A stretch of 64,000 bases of DNA from Phenylobacterium montanum. Its GTDB lineage: Bacteria > Pseudomonadota > Alphaproteobacteria > Caulobacterales > Caulobacteraceae. The stretch is from the NCBI RefSeq assembly GCF_018135625.1, contig NZ_CP073078.1, positions 3,876,501-3,940,500 of the forward strand, written 5' to 3'. The notes under the pieces are model-generated. The model was not told the origin of the DNA, did no database searches, and was given only the letters and a program-made list of their open reading frames with translations. Every line of letters begins with the position of its first letter. Position 1 is the stretch's first letter. Below are positions 34,477 through 43,702 of the stretch, piece after piece. Position numbers and translations under genes: made by a program.

Positions 34477-37400
34477 ATGACCACGCTGTTAGGTACAGAA
34501 GGCTTCGACCAGACGAGCGGCCCGCGCCAACCGCGAACGGCGGCGGCCCTGCTGGAGATGCTGCGCGCACGCCTCCGTGAAAGCCCCTCCTGGGATGACG
34601 GTGCGCCGATCAGGGCCGAACTGTTCAGCGTCGAACGTCTGGAGGAGCACGCCAGAAGCCTCGCCGCCGCACAGGACGTCGACCGGACGGCCGCTCGCGG
34701 CGCCAGTCTGGCGGCCAGGCTGGACGACAACGAAGCCATACTCCAGGCCGCCTATCGCGACGTCGTCCAGGCCATAGACGAGGGCGCCGCGATCACGCCG
34801 GCGGCCGAATGGCTGGTCGACAATTTTCACGTGATCGAAAAGCAGATGCGGGAAATCCGTTCGGATCTTCCCGCCGGCTATTATCGGCAGCTCCCAAAGC
34901 TCGCATCGGGCCCGTTCGTCCGTTACCCGCGGGTGTTCGGCCTGATCTGGGCCTTCGTCGCCCACACCGACAGCCTGTTCGACCCGGACGCGTTGTGCGC
35001 CTACCTGCGGGCCTATCAGCAGGTCCAGCCCTTGATGATCGGCGAACTTTGGGCGGTGGCCACGACCCTGCGCATCGTCCTGGTCGAGAATCTGAGGCGG
35101 ATCGCTCGGCGCGTCATGGACAGCCGAGCCGGGCGCAGCGCCGCCGACGCGCTGGCCGACCGATTGCTGGGATCGGGCGGGCGCGCCGCAGAACCGGCCA
35201 GCGCCGTTCTGCCGCCCATTGGGCGTGCGCGCTTCAGCGACGCCTTCCTTGTGCAGCTCACCCATCGGCTGCGCGACCAGGACCCGGGCATCGCGCCGGC
35301 CCTGGTCTGGCTGGACGAGCAACTCGCCGTTCAGGGCGCCACCGCCGAAGCCGTCGTCCGCGATGAACATCAAAGGCAGGTCGCCGGAAGCATCACCGTC
35401 CGCAACATCATCACCAGCATGCGGCTGGTCAACGATGTCGATTGGACCGAACTGTTCGAGCGGGTCAGCCCGGTGGATGACGTCTTCCGCGACGGCGACG
35501 GGTTCCTGCTGATGGATTTTCCCACGCGGGACCTCTACCGGAGGGCGGTCGAGGAGCTGGCCAGGGGATCGCCCCTGACCGAATTGCAGGTCGCCGCGGC
35601 CGCCGTGGCCTGGGCCAAGCGCGCCGAGGAGCAAGGCGGCGCGGGGGAAGACGACCGCCGGGCCGAACCCGGCTACTATCTGATCGCCGCCGGCCGCGCG
35701 GCCTTTGAACACGGGATCGGCTTTCGCCCGCCGCTGGCGGCCTGGCCCGCCCGGCTCTACCGTACGCTGGGGATCGGAGGCTATGTCAGCGCAGGCGCGA
35801 TCGTCGCGGCAAGCTTCCTCGCATTGGCTTTCTCAGTGCTCGTGGCGTGCGGCCTGCCGGGGCAATGGCTGCCGCTGTTCGCCCTGCTCGGCGCCGTGCC
35901 GGCGATCGACCTCGCCGTAGCCCTGGTCAACTTCACCGTCACGCGAGGATATCCGGCGACCTTGCTCCCGGCCCTCGAGCTGGCCGGCGGGGTTCCGCCT
36001 GAATTCCGCACCATGATCGCGGTTCCGGTGCTGTTGTCGAACCGGGAAGACGTAGAGGAGCAGATCCGTCAGCTGGAGATCCACTACCTCGCAAGCCCGG
36101 AAGGCGAGCTCTATTTCGCCCTGCTGTCCGATTGGCCGGACGCCGATTGTGAACAGCTGGGCGATGACGACGATCAGCTGCAGGCGGCCAAGGACGCGGT
36201 CGCCGCTCTCAACAGACGCTACGGTCCCGCCGCAGACGGCGATCGTTTCCTGCTGCTGCACCGGCGTCGCTGCTGGAACAAGACCGAAGGCCGCTGGATC
36301 GGCTGGGAGCGCAAGCGCGGCAAGCTGAGCGAACTCAACCGGCTGCTCTGCGGCGACCGCAGCACCACCTTCATCGATCCGCCTCGGGTCCCCGAAAACG
36401 TCCGCTACGTCATAACCCTGGACGCCGACACCCGCCTGCCGCGCGAGACCGTGCGGCGCCTGATCGGCAAGATGGCCCACCCGCTGAACCGGCCGCGGTT
36501 CGACACGGAGCGCCGTCGGGTCGTCGAGGGCTACGCCGTGCTCCAGCCCCGGGTGACCGCGGCCCTCCCGGTTGGCCACGAAGGCTCGCTTTTCTTGCGC
36601 CTCTTCTCCCGCGCGACGGGCATCGACCCCTACGCGGCTGCAGTGTCCGACGTTTATCAGGACCTGTTCGGGGAGGGCTCCTACACCGGCAAGGGCATCT
36701 ACGACGTCGAGGCGTTCGAGGCCGCCCTGCGCGGCCGGGTCCCCGACGAGACGCTGCTGAGCCATGACCTTTTCGAGGGCGTGTTCGCCAGGGCCGGGCT
36801 CGCTTCGGACGTCGAAGTCGTCGAGTCGTTCCCCGCCCACTACGACAAGGCTGCGCTGCGCCACCATCGCTGGGTGCGCGGTGATTGGCAGCTGACGCCC
36901 TGGATCCTGGGCCTCGTCCCCAAGACCGAGGCTGGCGCGGGTTCGACTGGGCTGCCGGCGATCGGCCGCTGGAAGATGCTGGACAATCTTCGCCGCTCCC
37001 TGTCGTCACCCTCGATCGTCGCCGCGCTGATCTTCGGCTGGGCCTTCCCCCTTCCGGTGGCGGCGGCCTGGAGCGGCTTCGTCTTGGCGACCATGGCCAT
37101 CCCGCCGGCCCTGCCCCTGTTCGCCGATCTCGTCTCGCGAAGGCCGGGGGTGACGCTGCTCAGCCACTATCGGGCGCTGGGGGCGGAATCCCGCCTTGCC
37201 GTGCAGCAGTTCCTATTGATGATGGTGTTCCTGGGACACCAGGCCTGGCTGATGGCCGACGCCATCCTGCGGACCCTGGTCAGGCTGTCCCTGACACGGC
37301 GCCATTTGCTGCAATGGACGCCGTCGGCGCAGTCGGCCTTCGCGGGCAGGCCGGGCGTCGGGCCCTACTACCGGCGGATGGCCGGCGGGATCGTCGTGGC

Positions 37401-40400
37401 TTTCCTCGGCGTCGCCGTGGCGGCGATCTGGAGCCGCAACACCCTGCCGCTCGCCGGCGCTTTCGCCCTGGCCTGGACCCTGTCGCCGGCCGTCGCCTTC
37501 TACGCCAGCCAATCGCCGCAGGTCCCCGGCCGCCGGCCTCTGGCCGACCCGGACGCGCGCGCCCTGCGCCTGATCGCCCGCAGGACCTGGCGCTTCTTCG
37601 AGACCTTCGTCACCGACGAACACAACCAGCTGCCGCCGGACAATTTCCAGGAAACCCCGGAGCCGGTCGTCGCCACGCGGACCTCGCCGACCAATATCGG
37701 CCTCTATCTGCTGGCTATTGCAGTCGCTCGCGACTTCGGCTGGCTGAGCACGGGCCAGGCGCTCAACCGGCTCGAGGCCACCCTGGCGACCATGGACCGG
37801 ATGGCCAAGCACCGGGGGCATCTGCTCAACTGGTACGACACCCGCGACCTCAGGCCGCTCGATCCGCCCTATGTGTCGTCCGTGGACAGCGGCAACCTCG
37901 CCGGCCATCTGGTCGCGCTGGCCAACTGGTGCGAGGCGGCGGGCGCGAAGCCTCAGCCGGCTTGGGCCTATCTGGATGGCGTCGCCGACGCGCTGGAACT
38001 GTTGCGCCAGGACGCCGAACGGCTCATGCGGCGCCGGGCGGGCCAGGAGATCGGCTCGCGCCGGCTGGACGAGGCCATCGGCCAGGTCGCAGGCGCTCTG
38101 GCCGCCATTCGCCTCGCCGGCTCGGGCGCCGACCTTGATGCCGGCTTGGCCGAACAGGTCCAACTGCTGGTCGACACCGTCCACGATATCGCGCTCGAAG
38201 ACCCGGACGAGTCGATCGCCGACCTGGTGTTCTGGGCCGCCGCGGTCAGGAACGGCGTCGCCGTCCACAACCAGGAAGTAGGTGGCGATCCGGCGGCTGA
38301 CCTGACGCCCCGGCTCTCAGGCGTCGCCGGCAAGGCGCGCGCCATGGCGCTTGGAATGGAATTCGGCTTCCTCGTCGATTCCGACCGCCTGTTGCTCTCG
38401 ATCGGCTACCGGGTCGCCGAGGGGGCGCTCGATCCCAACTGCTACGACCTCCTGGCCTCGGAAGCCCGCCTCGCCAGCTTCTTCGGCATAGCCAAACGAG
38501 ACCTTCCCGCCCGCCACTGGTTCAGGCTGGGCCGCGCCGTGACCCCGGTCGGCCGAGGCGCCGCCCTGATCTCCTGGTCCGGCTCGATGTTCGAATACTT
38601 GATGCCGAGCCTGGTGATGCAGGCCCCGGCCGACAGCCTGATCGAAGAGACCAATCGGCTGATCGTCCAGAAGCAGACTCAATATGCAGTCGCCCCGCGC
38701 GCGCCGTGGGGTGTCTCGGAATCGGCCTACAACGCCCGTGACCTCGACTTCACCTACCAGTACTCGAACTTCGGCGTTCCTGGCCTGGGCCTCAAGCGCG
38801 GCCTCGCCGACAGTTCGGTCGTCGCGCCCTACGCCACCGCCCTGGCCGCCATGGTGGATCCCACCGCCGCCGCCCGCAATTTCGAACACCTGACCGCGAT
38901 CGGCGCGCAAGGGCGGTTCGGCTTCTACGAGGCGCTGGACTTCACGCTGCAGCGCGCGCCTCCCGGCGAACCCATGGCGATTGTGCGGGCCTACATGGCC
39001 CATCACCAGGGCATGACGGTGACGGCCATCGCCGACGCCCTGATGGACGGCATGCTTCGGCGGTGTTTCCACGCCGAGCCGATCGTCCAGGCGACCGAGC
39101 TCCTGCTGCAGGAAGCCGTGCCGCGCGAGATCACGGCGACCCCGCCCTCGGTGTCCGCGACCGCCTCGGCCGCCCACGTCCGCCAGGCGGACGAGCCCGG
39201 GCTGTGGCGCAACGCCAGCCCCCATGGCGCCAGCCCCGCCACCCAGCTTCTGTCCAACGGCCGCTACACCGTCATGTTGACCGCCGCCGGCTCAGGATAC
39301 AGCGCTTGGCGGGACCTCGCCGTGACCCGCTGGCGCGAGGACGCCACCTGCGACGACTGGGGCTCTTACCTCTTCCTTCGCGACGCATCGACCGGCGAGG
39401 TCTGGTCGCCGACCTACCAGCCTCTGGGTCCAGAGCCCTCGCACTACGAGGTCGTGTTCAACGAGGACCGCGTCGAATTCGTCCGCCGGGACGCCGACTG
39501 GTCCAGTTCGATGGAGGTGCTGGTCTCGGCGGAGGATGACGCGGAAGTGCGCCGCCTCACCATTTCCAATCTCAGTGACGTCCAGCGGGAGCTGGAGGTG
39601 ACGTCCTATGCCGAACTCGTCCTGGCGCCCCAGGCCGCAGACCAGGCGCACGCGGCCTTTTCCAAGCTGTTCGTCGAGACCGAGCATCTTGCGGGCCTCG
39701 GCGCCCTCGTCGCCCACAGGCGGCGGCGCTCGCCGTCGGATCCAGACATCTGGGCCGCGCATCTCGCGGTGGTCAGGGGGGAGACCGTCGGCGTTCGGGA
39801 ATTCGAGACCGACCGGGCGAAATTCCTGGGCCGCGGCGGCGGGGTGCGGGCGCCGGCAGCCGTCCGCAGCGGCCGGCCGCTGAGCGGATCGGCGGGGACG
39901 GTGCTCGACCCGATCTTCGCGCTTCGCCGCCGCGTCCGCGTGGCGCCCGGCGCGACCGTTCGGCTGGATTTCTGGACCATGGTCGCCGGTTCGCGCCAGA
40001 CGCTGCTGGGGCTGGTCGACAAGCATCACGACGTCGGCGCCTTCGACCGCGCCGCCGCCCTGGCCTGGACCCAGGCGCAGGTCGAACTGCACCACCTCGG
40101 CGCCGGGCGGCCCGAGGCGGGCTGGTACCAGAGGCTCGCCGCGCACTTGATCTATGCAGTCCCGACCCTGCGCGCCTCTTCCGACGCGATCACGGCCGGG
40201 GGCGGCAGCCAGCAGGGCCTGTGGCCGATGGGCATTTCCGGAGACCTGCCGATTCTCCTCGTCCGCATCTCCGAGGTGGAGCAGCTGGCGCTGGTGCGCG
40301 AGGCGCTCCTGGCGGTCGAGTACTGGCGCATGAAGCGCCTGGCGGTGGATCTGGTCATCCTCAATGAACGGGCGGCTTCCTATGTTCAGGACCTGCAGGT

Positions 40401-43080
40401 GGGGATCGAGACCCTGGTGCGCGCCAGCCAGTCCCGGCCGCAGTCCGACGGCGATCGGCCGCCAGGCGGGATTTTCATCCTGCGCGCAGACCTGATCGCG
40501 CCCGAGCAAGCTCGCCTACTCGCCTCCGTCGCCCGCATCATCCTGGTCGGCGACCGCGGTCGGCTGGTCGATCAGCTGGAGCGGGCCCCCGAGGCGCCGC
40601 CGGCCCCGCGAGCCCAGCCCCGGCCCTCGCCGACCCCGTCGGAGCTGCAGCTGGCGCGGCCGGCCCCCGGGGTCGAATTCTTCAACGGACTGGGCGGCTT
40701 CGTCGAAGACGGGCGCGAATACCTGATCGTACTTGGGCCAGGCCAGGCGACGCCGGCGCCCTGGATCAACGTCATCGCCAATCCCGTGTTCGGCTTCCAG
40801 GCGCCGGCGGAGGGCGGCGGCTACGCCTGGTCGATGAACAGTCGCGAGCACCAGCTGACATCCTGGTCCAACGACCCGGTCTCGGCGAGACCCGGCCAGG
40901 CCTTCTACCTCAAGGACCTGGACCGCGGGGAGCTCTGGAGCCCGACGGCGACGCCGATCCGGAACGAGGCGGCGACCTACGAGGCGCGGCATGGCTGGGG
41001 ATACAGCCGCTTCCGCCATACCTCCAACGGCATCGCCTCCGACCTGCTTGAATTCGTGCCTTTGCACGATCCGATCAAGATTTCACGGCTGAAGCTGCGC
41101 AACCTGACCGGCCGCAGGCGGCGACTGTCCGTAACCGCCTATGCGGAGTGGGTGCTCGGCTCGGCGCGCCCCGGGGCGGCGCCGTTCATCCGGACACGGA
41201 TCGATCCGGCCAGCAACGCGGTTCTGGCCGACAATCCTTGGAACGCCGCCTTCGCCGACCGTGTCGCCTTCCTCGACCTGGCAGGGAGGCAGACGAGCTG
41301 GACCGGCGATCGGCGGGAATTCATCGGGCGCAATGGGGGGCTGGAATTTCCCGCCGCCCTGGCCTCCGCCCAGCCTCTGTCCGGCCGGGTGGGTTCCGGC
41401 CTTGACCCCTGCGCGGCCCTGCAGGCGCAGATCGTGATCGAGCCTTATGGCGAGATGGAGATCGTCTGCTGCCTCGGCGACGGCGAGGACGAGGCCGGCG
41501 CCCGTGAACTGATCGCGCGCTACCGGGCCGCGGATCTCGACGGCTGTCTGGCCGATGTGCGCCGGTTCTGGGACGACACGGTCGGCCAGATCCAGGTCAG
41601 GACGCCGGACCGTTCTATCGACGTGATGCTGAACGGCTGGCTGATCTATCAGACCCTCGCCAGCCGCGTCTGGGCCCGCTGCGGCTTCTACCAGGCCAGC
41701 GGCGCCTATGGGTTCCGCGACCAGCTGCAGGACGGCATGGCGCTCGCCTCCATCTGTCCTGAGCAGACGCGGGAGCACCTGCTGCGGGCCGCGGGCCGCC
41801 AGTTTCCAGAAGGTGATGTCCAGCACTGGTGGCTGCCGCATTCCGGCCAGGGTGTGCGGACGATGATCTCTGATGACCGGGCCTGGCTCGCCTACGCCGC
41901 CGCCCACTATGTCAGGACGACGGGCGACTGGGCGGTGATGGACGAGCCGGTCCCCTTCATCGACGGCCCGCCGCTCAATGAGGGCGAGCACGACAGCTTC
42001 TTTCAGCCCGAACCGGTCAACCGGACGGCCAGCCTTTTCGAACACTGCGCCCTGGCCCTGGACGCCAGCCTCGCCGTCGGCCGTCACGGGCTGCCGCTGA
42101 TGGGGACCGGAGATTGGAACGACGGCATGAACCGCGTGGGCGAAGGCGGCCAGGGCGAGAGCGTCTGGCTCGGCTGGCTGCTCTATGCCGCGCTGGAGGC
42201 GTTCGCCGGGATCGCCGAGCGGCGCGGCGAAGGCGGACGCGCCGCCATCTGGCGGGCGCACATGGGCCGACTGCAATCCGCCTTGGAGACCGAGGCCTGG
42301 GACGGCGACTGGTATCGCCGCGCCTGGTACGACAACGGCGCGCCACTGGGTTCGGCGTTCAGCGAAGAGTGCCGGCTGGACGCCATCAGCCAATCCTGGG
42401 CGGTGCTGTCCGGCGCCGCGCTGCCGGAGCGGGCCGCACAGGCGATGGCCGCGGTCGAACGCGACCTGATCCTGCCTAATGACGGGGTGGCGCTGCTGTT
42501 CACTCCGCCCTTCGACCGGACGCCGCTCGACCCCGGCTACATCAAGGGCTACCCGCCTGGCCTTCGCGAGAATGGCGGGCAATACACCCACGCCGCCCTA
42601 TGGTCGGTGCTGGCTTTCGCCGAACTCGGCGAGGGCGACAAGGCGGCCGCCCTGTTCTGGCTGTTGAACCCGGTCAACCACGCGCGCACGCGCGCCGACA
42701 TGCACCGCTACAAGGTCGAACCTTACGTCGTCGCCGCCGACGTCTATTCGGCGCCGGGCCACGTCGGGCGGGGCGGATGGACCTGGTACACCGGATCGGC
42801 GGGCTGGATGCAGCGCGCCGGGGTCGAGGGGATACTGGGTGTCCATATCGAGGGCGACCGGCTTCGCCTGGATCCCTGCGTGCCGAGTTCCTGGCCGGGA
42901 TTCCAGGTCACGCTGCGCCGCGGAGCCTCGTGCTACGAGATCGAGGTGTCGAACCCGTCCGGGGTCCAGCGCGGAGTTCGCACCGCGACCCTGGACGAGA
43001 CAACGTTGGAAGCACGGCCGCTCCTGGTTCCCTTCGTCGATGATGGGCGCGTGCATCACGTGCGTGTCGTCCTGGGATGA
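34477..43080 (+). CDS. ndvB: Cyclic beta-1,2-glucan synthase
   Basis: 2867 residues, full-length NdvB/ChvB/Cgs type. Order: N-terminal region (~1-430), two helices (~433-487), GT84 glycosyltransferase (~540-840) with DADT at ~649-652 and HHRWVRGDWQ near 800, further membrane helices (~845-1012), a glycoamylase-like domain (~1030-1520; AHHQGMTVTAIADAL ~1506), and two GH94-type blocks, the second holding GDWNDGMN with the catalytic Asp near 2548. It primes, elongates and cyclises beta-1,2-glucan in the inner membrane for periplasmic export, a role in osmoadaptation and envelope protection. No ndvA/chvA-like exporter is adjacent. No FNR box lies directly before it. Confidence 0.93.
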   Translation: MTTLLGTEGFDQTSGPRQPRTAAALLEMLRARLRESPSWDDGAPIRAELFSVERLEEHARSLAAAQDVDRTAARGASLAARLDDNEAILQAAYRDVVQAIDEGAAITPAAEWLVDNFHVIEKQMREIRSDLPAGYYRQLPKLASGPFVRYPRVFGLIWAFVAHTDSLFDPDALCAYLRAYQQVQPLMIGELWAVATTLRIVLVENLRRIARRVMDSRAGRSAADALADRLLGSGGRAAEPASAVLPPIGRARFSDAFLVQLTHRLRDQDPGIAPALVWLDEQLAVQGATAEAVVRDEHQRQVAGSITVRNIITSMRLVNDVDWTELFERVSPVDDVFRDGDGFLLMDFPTRDLYRRAVEELARGSPLTELQVAAAAVAWAKRAEEQGGAGEDDRRAEPGYYLIAAGRAAFEHGIGFRPPLAAWPARLYRTLGIGGYVSAGAIVAASFLALAFSVLVACGLPGQWLPLFALLGAVPAIDLAVALVNFTVTRGYPATLLPALELAGGVPPEFRTMIAVPVLLSNREDVEEQIRQLEIHYLASPEGELYFALLSDWPDADCEQLGDDDDQLQAAKDAVAALNRRYGPAADGDRFLLLHRRRCWNKTEGRWIGWERKRGKLSELNRLLCGDRSTTFIDPPRVPENVRYVITLDADTRLPRETVRRLIGKMAHPLNRPRFDTERRRVVEGYAVLQPRVTAALPVGHEGSLFLRLFSRATGIDPYAAAVSDVYQDLFGEGSYTGKGIYDVEAFEAALRGRVPDETLLSHDLFEGVFARAGLASDVEVVESFPAHYDKAALRHHRWVRGDWQLTPWILGLVPKTEAGAGSTGLPAIGRWKMLDNLRRSLSSPSIVAALIFGWAFPLPVAAAWSGFVLATMAIPPALPLFADLVSRRPGVTLLSHYRALGAESRLAVQQFLLMMVFLGHQAWLMADAILRTLVRLSLTRRHLLQWTPSAQSAFAGRPGVGPYYRRMAGGIVVAFLGVAVAAIWSRNTLPLAGAFALAWTLSPAVAFYASQSPQVPGRRPLADPDARALRLIARRTWRFFETFVTDEHNQLPPDNFQETPEPVVATRTSPTNIGLYLLAIAVARDFGWLSTGQALNRLEATLATMDRMAKHRGHLLNWYDTRDLRPLDPPYVSSVDSGNLAGHLVALANWCEAAGAKPQPAWAYLDGVADALELLRQDAERLMRRRAGQEIGSRRLDEAIGQVAGALAAIRLAGSGADLDAGLAEQVQLLVDTVHDIALEDPDESIADLVFWAAAVRNGVAVHNQEVGGDPAADLTPRLSGVAGKARAMALGMEFGFLVDSDRLLLSIGYRVAEGALDPNCYDLLASEARLASFFGIAKRDLPARHWFRLGRAVTPVGRGAALISWSGSMFEYLMPSLVMQAPADSLIEETNRLIVQKQTQYAVAPRAPWGVSESAYNARDLDFTYQYSNFGVPGLGLKRGLADSSVVAPYATALAAMVDPTAAARNFEHLTAIGAQGRFGFYEALDFTLQRAPPGEPMAIVRAYMAHHQGMTVTAIADALMDGMLRRCFHAEPIVQATELLLQEAVPREITATPPSVSATASAAHVRQADEPGLWRNASPHGASPATQLLSNGRYTVMLTAAGSGYSAWRDLAVTRWREDATCDDWGSYLFLRDASTGEVWSPTYQPLGPEPSHYEVVFNEDRVEFVRRDADWSSSMEVLVSAEDDAEVRRLTISNLSDVQRELEVTSYAELVLAPQAADQAHAAFSKLFVETEHLAGLGALVAHRRRRSPSDPDIWAAHLAVVRGETVGVREFETDRAKFLGRGGGVRAPAAVRSGRPLSGSAGTVLDPIFALRRRVRVAPGATVRLDFWTMVAGSRQTLLGLVDKHHDVGAFDRAAALAWTQAQVELHHLGAGRPEAGWYQRLAAHLIYAVPTLRASSDAITAGGGSQQGLWPMGISGDLPILLVRISEVEQLALVREALLAVEYWRMKRLAVDLVILNERAASYVQDLQVGIETLVRASQSRPQSDGDRPPGGIFILRADLIAPEQARLLASVARIILVGDRGRLVDQLERAPEAPPAPRAQPRPSPTPSELQLARPAPGVEFFNGLGGFVEDGREYLIVLGPGQATPAPWINVIANPVFGFQAPAEGGGYAWSMNSREHQLTSWSNDPVSARPGQAFYLKDLDRGELWSPTATPIRNEAATYEARHGWGYSRFRHTSNGIASDLLEFVPLHDPIKISRLKLRNLTGRRRRLSVTAYAEWVLGSARPGAAPFIRTRIDPASNAVLADNPWNAAFADRVAFLDLAGRQTSWTGDRREFIGRNGGLEFPAALASAQPLSGRVGSGLDPCAALQAQIVIEPYGEMEIVCCLGDGEDEAGARELIARYRAADLDGCLADVRRFWDDTVGQIQVRTPDRSIDVMLNGWLIYQTLASRVWARCGFYQASGAYGFRDQLQDGMALASICPEQTREHLLRAAGRQFPEGDVQHWWLPHSGQGVRTMISDDRAWLAYAAAHYVRTTGDWAVMDEPVPFIDGPPLNEGEHDSFFQPEPVNRTASLFEHCALALDASLAVGRHGLPLMGTGDWNDGMNRVGEGGQGESVWLGWLLYAALEAFAGIAERRGEGGRAAIWRAHMGRLQSALETEAWDGDWYRRAWYDNGAPLGSAFSEECRLDAISQSWAVLSGAALPERAAQAMAAVERDLILPNDGVALLFTPPFDRTPLDPGYIKGYPPGLRENGGQYTHAALWSVLAFAELGEGDKAAALFWLLNPVNHARTRADMHRYKVEPYVVAADVYSAPGHVGRGGWTWYTGSAGWMQRAGVEGILGVHIEGDRLRLDPCVPSSWPGFQVTLRRGASCYEIEVSNPSGVQRGVRTATLDETTLEARPLLVPFVDDGRVHHVRVVLG

Positions 43081-43412
43081 GGCGCATGAGAGCCGACGCC
43101 AGTCCGCTGCTGATCGATCTCAACGCCAGTGACGCGCTTCCGCCCCTGTCTTGAATGCGATCGCGCCGGTCGGCGCCGCCCACGGCGCAGTCGGCTTCCG
43201 AGGTTCGCGGGGTGGTCCGTCGCGGCGCGTAGACGATGTTCCTGGCGAAAGCGGCGGCGAGCAGCAGGCGCCGGCTCCCCGGCGGACCGGCAGTGGCCGC
43301 CCGATCCATGCCTTCAGCTTCGCGCCTAGGACGACGCAAAGGGTTCGGCCATCTCCAACACGGAGCGCCGAACCCGAGCCGGCGCGCTCGCCTCGCTCCA
43401 TCGCGGCTAGCG
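43081..43412. other. 332-base strip without a convincing gene
   Basis: After the glucan synthase. A 22-codon frame starts at ATG 43086 and ends at 43154, but no SD or homologue is recognised; it may be a remnant. Longer frames on both strands are Arg/Pro-rich and do not resemble proteins. CTGATCGATCTCAA at 43110-43123 weakly resembles an FNR box but has no downstream gene. Confidence 0.45.
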
Positions 43413-43607
43413 TCAATGGCCCGACTGCACTGCGCCCCGCCGCTCCGCCAGCATCAGCTGGAACAGCTGGGCGGCGGCGCGGGCGCCGACGATGGCGGCG
43501 ACGGCCCAGGAGACCAGCAGCACCACCCGCGCCAGGCTGTGGACGACGAAGATGGTGGCGGCGATCAGGACCAGGGGCAGGCCGGCGAGCAGGGCTTGAG
43601 CCAACAT
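43413..43607 (-). CDS. Small two-helix membrane protein
   Basis: 64 residues (MLAQALLAGLPLVLIAATIF), with two hydrophobic helices at ~5-25 and ~27-50 and a short basic C-terminus. AAAGGAG lies 8 bases before ATG 43607. No family is recognised. It is divergent from the WYL regulator at 43703, and the 17-bp WYL-associated motif lies between them, so it is a possible regulatory target. Confidence 0.6.
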   Translation of the reverse strand: MLAQALLAGLPLVLIAATIFVVHSLARVVLLVSWAVAAIVGARAAAQLFQLMLAERRGAVQSGH

Positions 43608-43673
43608 GGGAGGCGCTCCTTTGAAAGCGGCAGGACGGCCTTGCCGCCCTATGGGAAGAGATTAGGTTGCGCC

Positions 43674-43692
43674 TGCGTCAGAAACGGTCGCA
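43674..43692. promoter_or_regulatory. Candidate WYL-regulator operator, copy 1
   Basis: TGCGTCAGAAACGGTCG (43674-43690), extended by CA to 43692, is an imperfect dyad (TGCGTC/GTCGCA outer arms). It lies 11-29 bases upstream of the WYL regulator start, abutting its SD, and is repeated with 16 of 17 identical bases at 45276-45292. Repetition next to a regulator suggests its own operator. Confidence 0.6.
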
Positions 43693-43702
43693 AGGAATTG
43701 CT

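Noticed and set aside
42664-42677. TTGAACCCGGTCAA, an exact TTGA-N6-TCAA box
   Set aside because: It is within the glucan synthase coding sequence (LLNPVNHA) far from any start, so it is treated as a background match and used to show that the motif is not exclusive to promoters.
21925-43080. Complete integrative element with attachment sites
   Set aside because: No integrase, transposase or direct repeat of the tRNA end was found near the right edge, so only an island-like block is proposed.
43110-43123. CTGATCGATCTCAA resembling an FNR box
   Set aside because: Two mismatches to the consensus, and no recognisable gene starts downstream within 500 bases on that strand.
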